DNA from: JBGOUJ01 sp041477005
Lineage (GTDB): Bacteria; Acidobacteriota; Terriglobia; Bryobacterales; JACQDG01
Reading direction: 5' to 3'
Assembly (NCBI GenBank): GCA_041477005.1
Contig: JBGOUJ010000241.1
Span: 1-10,305, forward strand
DNA length: 10,305 nucleotides
Shown here in pieces: positions 1-5,989 of this stretch. Each line of letters opens with the position of its first letter. Positions within the stretch are counted from its first letter, which is position 1. The notes under the pieces are model-generated. The model ran no database searches and was not told where the DNA came from. It worked only from the letters and a program-made list of their open reading frames with translations. A program made the translations under genes and the position numbers.

Positions 1-1894
1 CGTAGATGCCGATGGCGGCCAAAAACAGTGCAACGCCGCCGAAAATCGCGAGCACAACGGTGTTGAAGTCGCTGCGCGCCGTCGATCCCGCGAGGACGTG
101 CTCCATGCTGCGGACGCGCGAATCCGGCAGCCCGCCGCTCGCCTATCGGATCACTACCGGGCCAGAACTGCCGGGCCATCGCCTGGCTGATCACAACAAC
201 TCCGGACGCCGCACCATCATCCCGATCTGTGAATACCCGCCCCCGTAGCAGCGGGATTCGGAACACTGGGAAGTAGTGGGGCGAAACCGGGCGCATACCC
301 GCCCCGCCGTGTACCGGTCCGCTGGTCAACGGCCTGCCCTCGACGATGAAGCTCGACCCGAAGGCATACTCGAGCGGAAGCATCCACGAGCTGGCCACGG
401 CCGCGACACCGGGCAGGTTCTCGATACGTCGCTCGGCATCCCGAACCATCGCGGCGATTCCCGCAGTTTTTTCAAACCGCGTCGCCGTGAGAGACATCTC
501 GAAAGTCAGAACGTTGTGAGCGTCAAAGCCCGGCTCCACGGCGCGCAGCGCCACAAAAGTGCGAACCAGCAGCGCAGCGCCAACGAGCAGGACCAGTGCC
601 AGCGCCACCTCCGTGACCACCAGGAGCGACCGGGCTTTGTTCTCGCGCCGGCCGGAGCCGGAGCTGCCCCCCTTCATCGCCGCGCTCAAGTCGGCGCGCG
701 AAGCCTTGAGCGCCGGAAGCAGCCCGAACAGAATCCCGGTCGCGACCGAAACCGCGGTCGTGAACGCCAGCACCCGCCAGTCGAGCGTGACGGCCGACCC
801 CTGCTCGCCGATGCGCGGTATGTTTCCCGGACTCAGGACCAGTAGTCCGCGCACGCCCAGGTAGCCGGCAACCAACCCCAGCACCCCGCCGCTGAGGGAC
901 AGCAGGACACTCTCGGTGAGCAACTGGCGGATGATCCGCCCGCGGCCGGCTCCCAGCGCACTTCGGATGGCGATCTCGCGCCGGCGCCCGGTCGCTCGCG
1001 CCAGCAGCAGATTCGCCACGTTGGCGCAGGCGATCAGAAGGACAAAGCTCACCGCGCCGAGCAAAATGAGCAACGCCCTCCGAACGTCGGTTGTCTCCGT
1101 GTCCCGCAGCGGCTCCGCCGTGAACACCGCCTCCGGATTGAACAACGGAAACTTTCGATGGAACTCGGCGAAGGTAAGCCGGAGCTGCGCCTTGGCCCGG
1201 TCCAGCGTCACTCCAGGCTTCAGGCGGGCGGCCACCCGAATGTAGTGGGCCTGAGACAAGCTGTTCAGATCCGCCTGCAGTGGAAGCCAGAGATCGGCCG
1301 GTGGACTCGGCTCGAAGCCCGGCCCCAGCACCCCGGCCACGAGGTATGGCTCGTTCCCCAGCGAAATGGCCTTGCCGGCGAGATCCGGATCGCCGGCGAA
1401 CCTGCGCCGCCAGAGGCCGTTGCTGATCACGACAACCCGTCCCCCGCCGGGCCGGTCTTCCTCAGATGTGAAGGTGCGCCCCGCTGAGGCCCTCGCGCCG
1501 AAAAGCCGGAAGTAGTCGGCCGAAACGTGAATGCCCTTTACCGGCTCCGGCCTGTCGCCACCGGTCAGGTTCACGCCCGGCCCGCCGAAATCATACGCCG
1601 CGACATCCTGCAGGACACTGGTTTGATCCCTAAAACTCACGAATTCGGGGATCGAAAGCGTGCGCCCGCTGCCCTGCGGCTGCTGAGCAGCAACTGAACG
1701 ATGCGGTCTGCATCCGTATAGGGCAACGGTTTGAGCACAACGGCATTCACGACCGAGAAGATGGCCGTGTTGGCCCCAATGCCGAGGGTCAGCGCCGCAA
1801 CGGCCGTTGCCACAAAGTCCGGGCTGCGCCGAAGCGAGCGCGCCGCGTAGCGGATGTCGTACAACAAAGTCTCGACCAAGCTCGCGCCCGCCAT
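1..1894 (-). pseudogene. Broken ADOP-type MacB/FtsX-like ABC permease, 3' end outside window
   Basis: This is a relic of a large orphan permease of the acidobacterial ADOP type: MacB periplasmic core plus FtsX transmembrane blocks, no ATPase. From the start at 1894 the frame gives the first transmembrane block (LTLGIGANTAIFSVVNAV) and LKPLPYTDADRIVQLLLSS, then stops at 1637. One base is missing near 1677-1685. The next frame runs stop-free from about 1680 to 138. It gives the periplasmic domain (VSADYFRLFG, RVVVISNGLWRRRF), an FtsX block (ILLGAVSFVLLIACANVANL), REIAIRSALGAGRGRIIRQL, a second membrane block and second periplasmic domain, ending in ARQFWPGSDPIGE. It then jumps, with another frame change near 140, to ASGGLPDSRVRSMEHVLAGS and the final block AIFGGVALFLAAIGIY at the window edge. 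Family members as I recall them have roughly 70-90 more residues at that junction. The start has only a distant AAGGA. Identification is strong; true decay versus assembly error is not settled. Confidence 0.88.
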
Positions 1895-1929
1895 GTCGGG
1901 TCCGGATTCCTTTGTCTAGGATGACACCC

Positions 1930-2358
1930 TTACAGCGGATCGTAGACCCGCAGCCCAGGAACGGCCGCAAAGCCACGGTCGTGGCTCCAGATCTCGGTGG
2001 CCCCATTCTCGAGCGCGGTGAGCGCGATCTGAAGATCGAAAATCCGCGGCCCCTGCACCCCCAGGCCGCCTGCAAGACCGGTGAGCCTTTCCCAAAAGCC
2101 CTCCTGTGGCGCCCATACTCTGGCCCCGCCATCCACGAGGAGCGACCGCAGGAAGGTTTGGGCCTGGTGCGCCGTAGAAGGGCCTCCCGCGGCCAACGGA
2201 TGCGTCACGATGGCCCAGAATTCGGCGATACAAGGCAGCGCGACGCCCCAGCCTCGCGGATCGGAAGCCGCCTTCTCAATCGCCCGCCGGCCCTTCCGAT
2301 GTTCCGGCGTGCCTGCGCGGTGCGCGTAGATCAGCAGGTTCGCATCGATCGCAATCAT
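1930..2358 (-). CDS. vapC: PIN-domain toxin of a VapBC-type toxin-antitoxin pair
   Basis: This 142-residue PIN-domain protein has the usual length for a VapC-type toxin. VapC toxins are Mg2+-dependent endoribonucleases that often cut tRNA or rRNA; the target here is unknown. The expected acidic residues are present: D5 in IDANLLIYA, E46 in PCIAEFWAI, D108 in RIFDLQIA and D127 in WSHDRGF, so the catalytic quartet looks intact. The IDANLLIYAHR opening followed by a basic 'HRKGRRAIE' helix is typical of one VapC subfamily. The ATG (2358-2356) overlaps the antitoxin stop (2357-2355) as ATGA, so the two are translationally coupled. The gene ends 35 bp before the start of the broken permease on the same strand, so readthrough into that relic is possible. 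The subfamily and function are assigned by motif; substrate specificity cannot be read from the sequence. Confidence 0.9.
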   Translation of the reverse strand: MIAIDANLLIYAHRAGTPEHRKGRRAIEKAASDPRGWGVALPCIAEFWAIVTHPLAAGGPSTAHQAQTFLRSLLVDGGARVWAPQEGFWERLTGLAGGLGVQGPRIFDLQIALTALENGATEIWSHDRGFAAVPGLRVYDPL

Positions 2359-2618
2359 CTCGGATGCCGGAGCCAGTCGTGCATCTTCTGGCGGTCCGCG
2401 ACGTCCAACCCCGGCGGCAGCCCTCCGGGCGCTGTGACCCAGCGAATACGGCGGTTCCGGGATGCGCCCCGCCCCGCCCCGCGCGCCCGTCGCAACTCAC
2501 TCCGCAGACCGCGCTCGAAGATTTTCCGCAGCGTCGTCCGGGTCTCGGCCGCCCGCTTCTTCGCCTCGATCAGCAGGTCATCCGGCAGGTCGATCGTCGT
2601 CTTCATATGGGAAACCAT
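2355..2618 (-). CDS. vapB: Ribbon-helix-helix antitoxin of the VapBC-type pair
   Basis: This 87-residue antitoxin has an N-terminal ribbon-helix-helix DNA-binding domain. MKTTIDLPDDLLIEAKKRAA (from Met5) gives the beta strand and first helix, and TRTTLRKIFERGLRSELRR the second. The C-terminal tail, with GGLPPGLDVADRQ, resembles the toxin-neutralising tail of VapB-like antitoxins. Two starts are possible: ATG at 2618 (adding MVSH) and ATG at 2606. RHH strands usually begin directly at MKTTIDL, so 2606 is plausible; neither has a clear Shine-Dalgarno. A perfect 6+6 bp inverted repeat lies over both start codons and is the natural autoregulatory site. The stop overlaps the toxin ATG by four bases. 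Directly upstream the DNA is the plus-strand TPR relic, so the promoter must lie within about 40 bp of the start or inside the relic. Confidence 0.88.
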   Translation of the reverse strand: MVSHMKTTIDLPDDLLIEAKKRAAETRTTLRKIFERGLRSELRRARGAGRGASRNRRIRWVTAPGGLPPGLDVADRQKMHDWLRHPR

Positions 2619-2620
2619 AT
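2605..2620. promoter_or_regulatory. Palindromic operator candidate of the vapBC pair
   Basis: ATATGG-GAAA-CCATAT is a perfect 6-bp inverted repeat with a 4-bp spacer. It overlaps the two possible start codons of the antitoxin. An AT-rich stretch (2617-2627, minus strand TTATGGTAATA) beside it could supply the -10 element. RHH antitoxins bind short inverted repeats at their own promoters, so TA-complex binding here is the expected role. The symmetry is seen directly; binding is inferred. Confidence 0.55.
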
Positions 2621-2640
2621 TACCATAAAGACGGCTGCAG

Positions 2641-3098
2641 ACGCGATATCGACAAGAGATCGGGCAATACCAGCGGACCCTCGATCTCGATCCGAACTTC
2701 TACCGGACCCACTGGGACTTGGGATGGGCTTACGAGCAAAAGGGGAGGTTCGAGCAGGCCGTGGAGGAGTTCGAGAAGGCACGGGCCCTTTCCGCGGGCA
2801 GCCCTCTCATCATCGGCGACCTGGGCTACTGCTACGCGCTGTGGGGCCGCAAGGACAAGGCGCAGGAGCTGCTCGGCGAGCTGCTCGATCTCTCCGAGCG
2901 ACGCTACGTTTCGCCGGTAAACATCGCGGTGATCCACTTCGGCCTCGGAAGCAAGGCGGAGGGGTTCCGCTGGCTCGAGCGGGCTTACGAAGAACGCGAC
3001 TGCCGGCTGGTCTGGCTCAAGGAGTATCCACCTACGAGCGCCTGCGGCGGGATCCGCGCTTCGTTTCCCTGGTTCGAAAGCTCGGCCTGGAGTGCTGA
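2641..3098 (+). pseudogene. 3' remnant of a TPR-repeat protein, no start and frameshifted tail
   Basis: The plus strand reads YRQEIGQYQRTLDLDPNFYR, then THWDLGWAYEQKGRFEQAV and a GDLGYCYALWGRKDKAQELL repeat, then AEGFRWLERAYEERDCRLVW. These are TPR helices with the C-terminal signature common in acidobacterial winged-helix/TPR and Ser/Thr-kinase/TPR proteins. The frame is closed upstream by a TAA at 2626, beside the antitoxin operator, and no credible start exists, so the N-terminal part is gone. Near 3022-3030 one base is missing. The expected ending, STYERLRRDPRFVSLVRKLG then LEC and stop (3096-3098), lies in the next frame, while the original frame continues with nonsense to 3129. The original function was probably protein-protein scaffolding or regulation; the domain that was lost is unknown. 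Confidence 0.8.
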
Positions 3099-3188
3099 GC
3101 ATTTTCACCCGCTCGCTTACCGTCACTGAAGCCGCCAAGCCGAGCCGCGACCGTAGGGGAAAGGTTGTCGGCAAGCGCCGAGCATCCC

Positions 3189-4529
3189 TTACTTCGCCGG
3201 GTCCGGGTCGGCGGGAGCGGGCATCAAGGCCTCCGCCGGCAATTGCCGGTAGAGCGCGCGAGCTTTGGTTTCCTTCCCCTCCGCGTGGAAAAGCTGGGCC
3301 AGGTTTCGGATGCTGCCGGCCACGTCCGGGTGATTGGGTCCGAGCGTTTTCTGACGGATCTCCAGGGCGCGGCGATAGAGCTGCTCCGCTTCGGCGTAGC
3401 GGCCGGTGCGGTAGTAGAGCGCACCGAGGTTGTTCAGGCTGGTGGCCACGTCCGGGTGATCGGGACCAAGAGCTTTTTCGCGGATGGCGAGCGCCCGGCG
3501 GTAGAGCGGGTCGGCCTTGACGTAGCGGTATTGGGCGCAGTAGAGTTCCGCCAGGTTATTCAGACCGGCAGCCACGTTGGGGTGGTCCGGGCCCAGCGAC
3601 TTTTCCCAGATCCCGAGCGCCCGGTCGTAAAGCGGCTCCGCTTCGGCGTAGCGCTCCTGGGCGTAGTAGAGCTGAGCCAAGTTGTTGAGGCCGGCAGCAA
3701 GGTTCGGATGGTCCGGACCGAGCGCTTGCTCCCACGACGCGAGCGCCTGGCGGTAGAGGGGCTCGGCTTCCTCGTAACGGCCCTGGCGGCGATACAACGA
3801 GGCCAGGTTGTTGAGGCTCTTGGCCAGCTCGGGGTGGCCGGGCGGGAGGGTCTGCCGCCGCAGCTCCAGCGCCGCCAGCAGCAGGGGTTCGGCCCGGGCG
3901 TATTTCCCTTCGGTTATGTAGAGGTCGGCCAGGTTGTTCAGCGTGGCGGCGACTCGCGGATCGTTCGGCCCGAGAGCTTTCCTCCGGATCTGGAGCGACC
4001 GCCGCAGCAGCGGCTCGGCCTGATCGTGTTTGCCCTCGACGGCGTAGAGCTCGGCGAGGTTGTTCATGGCCGTGGCCACCCTCTGATCTTCAGGCCCCAG
4101 GGTCCGTTCCAGCACGGCCTGCCCGCGGTGGTAGAGCGCTTCGGCTTCGCCGTAGCGGCCCAGCGTGCGGTCGAGCGCCGCCAGGTTGTTCAGGCTCATT
4201 CCCAGCTCCGGAAGCTCTGCCGCGTTGCTTCGCGCCGCCGCTTTTTCCCAGGCGCTCACCGCTCTGAAGTAGAGCGGCTCGGCCTCGGAGTACTTGCCCT
4301 GGTCGTAATAAAGGGCTGCCAGGTTGTTGAGGCTGTTGGCCAGGCGGCTGTCCTGCTCACCGAATTTTTCCGCTGCTTCGAGCGCGGCGCGGTAGCTCTG
4401 CTCGGCGGCCGCGTAGCGGCCCTGCGCGCGCAGCTCATTTCCTTCGCGCACTGCTTTGTCCCAGAGCGGGTCCTGACCCCAGAGAGCAATCGCACCGCAA
4501 ACAATAGCGACCAGCAGCTTGCTGCGCAT
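3189..4529 (-). CDS. Secreted kinesin-light-chain-type TPR protein (about 10 repeats)
   Basis: This is an exported all-TPR protein of 446-447 residues. Residues 1-19 form a signal peptide (basic MRSK, then LLVAIVCGAIALWG) that would cleave just before QD, so it should act in the periplasm or be secreted. The body has about ten 42-residue TPR units of the kinesin-light-chain (TPR_10/TPR_12) type. The motif LNNLAxLY begins at residues 68, 114, 156, 198, 240, 282, 324 and 366, with a degenerate IRNLA at 408, each followed by a GRYxEAEPLYRRAL helix and LGPDHPxVA. From the second to the last unit the period is exactly 42. Such arrays are peptide-binding scaffolds; no catalytic domain is present. 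AAGGAG lies 9 nt before the ATG at 4529; an in-frame GTG directly in front (4532) has 6-nt spacing and is an equal alternative. It follows the efflux adaptor on the same strand after 160 bp, so it may have its own promoter. The partner is unknown. Confidence 0.9.
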   Translation of the reverse strand: MRSKLLVAIVCGAIALWGQDPLWDKAVREGNELRAQGRYAAAEQSYRAALEAAEKFGEQDSRLANSLNNLAALYYDQGKYSEAEPLYFRAVSAWEKAAARSNAAELPELGMSLNNLAALDRTLGRYGEAEALYHRGQAVLERTLGPEDQRVATAMNNLAELYAVEGKHDQAEPLLRRSLQIRRKALGPNDPRVAATLNNLADLYITEGKYARAEPLLLAALELRRQTLPPGHPELAKSLNNLASLYRRQGRYEEAEPLYRQALASWEQALGPDHPNLAAGLNNLAQLYYAQERYAEAEPLYDRALGIWEKSLGPDHPNVAAGLNNLAELYCAQYRYVKADPLYRRALAIREKALGPDHPDVATSLNNLGALYYRTGRYAEAEQLYRRALEIRQKTLGPNHPDVAGSIRNLAQLFHAEGKETKARALYRQLPAEALMPAPADPDPAK

Positions 4530-4603
4530 CACCGTAGTCTCCTTCCCCCTGTGCCTTCAGCTTGCATCGGCCGGAGACGGCGGCAAAAGTATGATTGGGT
4601 TAT

Positions 4604-4628
4604 TTAACGGTATCGTCTTACCGTAAGA
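4604..4628. repeat. Nested inverted repeats upstream of the TPR gene
   Basis: Two overlapping dyads lie here. TCTTAC-C-GTAAGA (4616-4628) is a perfect 6-bp inverted repeat around one base. TTAACGGTA (4604-4612) pairs with TACCGTAA (4619-4626) with one bulged A. They overlap the only -35/-10-like elements of the gap, so they look like an operator rather than a terminator. Confidence 0.5.
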
Positions 4629-4637
4629 TTGTTTCCC

Positions 4638-4677
4638 GCTGTGTTGCTGTGGACTACGCTGTGTTGCTGTGGACTAC
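4638..4677. repeat. Perfect 20-bp tandem duplication
   Basis: GCTGTGTTGCTGTGGACTAC occurs twice back to back (4638-4657 and 4658-4677) with no mismatch. It lies 13 bp downstream of the adaptor stop codon in transcription order. No internal dyad is obvious. It could be a recent slippage duplication or a tandem protein-binding site. Confidence 0.85.
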
Positions 4678-4690
4678 TATGGATCCAGGG

Positions 4691-5977
4691 CTACTTGGTG
4701 ACTATGGTAGCGTCGGCGTTCATGCCGACGCGGAGCGGAGCTTGGCCGGCGGGGGCGTCACCTTGGCCGGGGTCGAGCACGATCTTCACCGGGATTCTCT
4801 GCACCACCTTGACGTAGTTGCCGGTGGCGTTCTCGGGCGGCAGCAGGCTCAGTCGCGCGCCGGTAGCGCCGGCGATGGAGTCCACGTGGCCGGTGAACGT
4901 CTTGCCGTACGAGTCGACTTTCACTTCCACCTTTTGCCCGACCCGCACGTTGGCGAGCTGCGTTTCTTTGAAATTGGCCGTGACCCAGACGTCGTGGAGC
5001 GGGATCACCGCCAGCAGGTCCTGGCCGGGCTGGATGATCTGGCCGACCTCGACTGATTTTTTGGTGACCACGCCGTCGGTGGGAGCGGTGAGGGTGGTGT
5101 AACTCAGGGAGAGATCGGCGGCTTCGAGGTTCGCGCGGGCCTGGGCAATGCCGGCGACGGCGGAGGCCGCTTGCGCGCCGCGGATGTCCACCTGCCTGGA
5201 GTTGGCCCGAGATTCCGTCAGCCCGGCGCGCGCCTGCTCGATCTTGGCCTGGTTCTGGAGCATCGCCGCCCGGCGGATTTCCACTTCCTTCTGAGCGGTC
5301 CCCAATTGTTCCCGGGCGGCCTGCAGATCGCTTTCCTCGACCTGGGCCGTGGCGGCGTAAGCATCGAACTGCTGGCGGGAGATCTCGGCCTTTTCGACCA
5401 GGGGCCGCATGCGCTCCAGGTCGGCCTGGGCGCGCTTGTTGCGGGCTTCGTGGGACGCGACGTCGGCGCGGGCGTAAGCGAGGTCGGAGCCGGCAGCCTG
5501 CTCGTAGGACGCCTTCGAACGAGCATAATCGGCTTCCGCGGCGGCCAAGTGGGCCTCGGCGCCGGAGGTTCCGCTCGCCGTGGTTTCCCGCGTCCAGGGA
5601 ACGCTGACTTGGGCCGCGCGAGCCTGGCTCTCGGCCAGCGCCAGGGCGGCTCGAGCCTGGTCCACTTTCGCCTGATAGTCCCGGGGATCGATGCGCACCA
5701 GAACCTGCCCGGCCTTTACCGGTTGGTTGTCGTTGACCAGAACCTCGGCCACGCTGCCGGAAATCCTGGCGGCGATCGGGACGATGTGGGCGTCGACCTG
5801 GGCGTCATCCGTCGACACCCGGTAGCGGTAATAGTCAAACGCCGACGCCGCGGCGAGCAGGACCACCAGCGCGGCGGCGGCGAGCGCCACCCGAACCTTG
5901 GCCCGGCTGCGCCGTTGCGGCGGGGGGGAACCGTGCTTGTGCCCGGCTTCTTCGAGGTCTTCTATGACATCCGACAT
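4691..5977 (-). CDS. EmrA/HlyD-type periplasmic adaptor (membrane fusion protein)
   Basis: This is a 428-residue membrane-fusion protein of the EmrA class, which links an inner-membrane exporter to a TolC-type outer-membrane channel. A basic N-terminal segment (QRRSRAKVR) precedes one transmembrane helix at residues 30-47. The EmrA-like signature STDDAQVDAH (55-64) and the first half of the lipoyl domain (PIAARISGSVAEVLVNDNQ, with PVKAGQVLVRIDPRDY) follow. A long Ala/Gln/Glu-rich coiled-coil hairpin spans about 102-290. The second lipoyl half is LSYTTLTAPTDGVVTKKSVE at 291-310, with WVTANFKE near 331-338. The C-terminal beta-barrel has LLPPENATGNYVKVVQRIPV at about 378-397, highly typical of EmrA. 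GAGGTG lies 7 nt before the ATG, and the gene starts 12 bp after the STAS-TolC stop, so the two form an operon. The usual EmrB-type MFS partner is absent from the window. Likely substrates are hydrophobic toxins or drugs, by family only. Confidence 0.93.
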   Translation of the reverse strand: MSDVIEDLEEAGHKHGSPPPQRRSRAKVRVALAAAALVVLLAAASAFDYYRYRVSTDDAQVDAHIVPIAARISGSVAEVLVNDNQPVKAGQVLVRIDPRDYQAKVDQARAALALAESQARAAQVSVPWTRETTASGTSGAEAHLAAAEADYARSKASYEQAAGSDLAYARADVASHEARNKRAQADLERMRPLVEKAEISRQQFDAYAATAQVEESDLQAAREQLGTAQKEVEIRRAAMLQNQAKIEQARAGLTESRANSRQVDIRGAQAASAVAGIAQARANLEAADLSLSYTTLTAPTDGVVTKKSVEVGQIIQPGQDLLAVIPLHDVWVTANFKETQLANVRVGQKVEVKVDSYGKTFTGHVDSIAGATGARLSLLPPENATGNYVKVVQRIPVKIVLDPGQGDAPAGQAPLRVGMNADATIVTK

Positions 5978-5989
5978 GATACATCACCT

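Larger units (their letters stand above)
4530..4690 (-). promoter_or_regulatory. Intergenic control region between adaptor and TPR gene
   Basis: These 160 bp separate the adaptor stop from the TPR start. They hold a 20-bp tandem duplication, a nested AT-rich inverted-repeat cluster and, next to the TPR gene, the ribosome-binding site GGAAGGAG. On the minus strand TCTTAC (4628-4623) and TAAATA (4606-4601), 16 bp apart, could be weak -35/-10 boxes. No hairpin followed by a T-run is visible, so a Rho-independent terminator for the pump operon is not evident. Confidence 0.4.

Noticed and set aside
276..845. Plus-strand frames opposite the permease relic (also 559-864, 916-1245, 1158-1487)
   Set aside because: The minus strand in this interval reads continuous MacB/FtsX-like sequence.
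1807..2628. Plus-strand open frames opposite the permease start and vapBC
   Set aside because: The minus strand shows the PIN catalytic residues, the RHH domain and the ATGA overlap; the plus frames have no features.
3165..4607. 480-residue plus-strand open frame opposite the TPR gene
   Set aside because: It mirrors the 126-bp periodicity of the TPR repeats in high-GC DNA and has no recognisable domain, while the minus strand gives a perfect TPR protein with signal peptide and ribosome-binding site.
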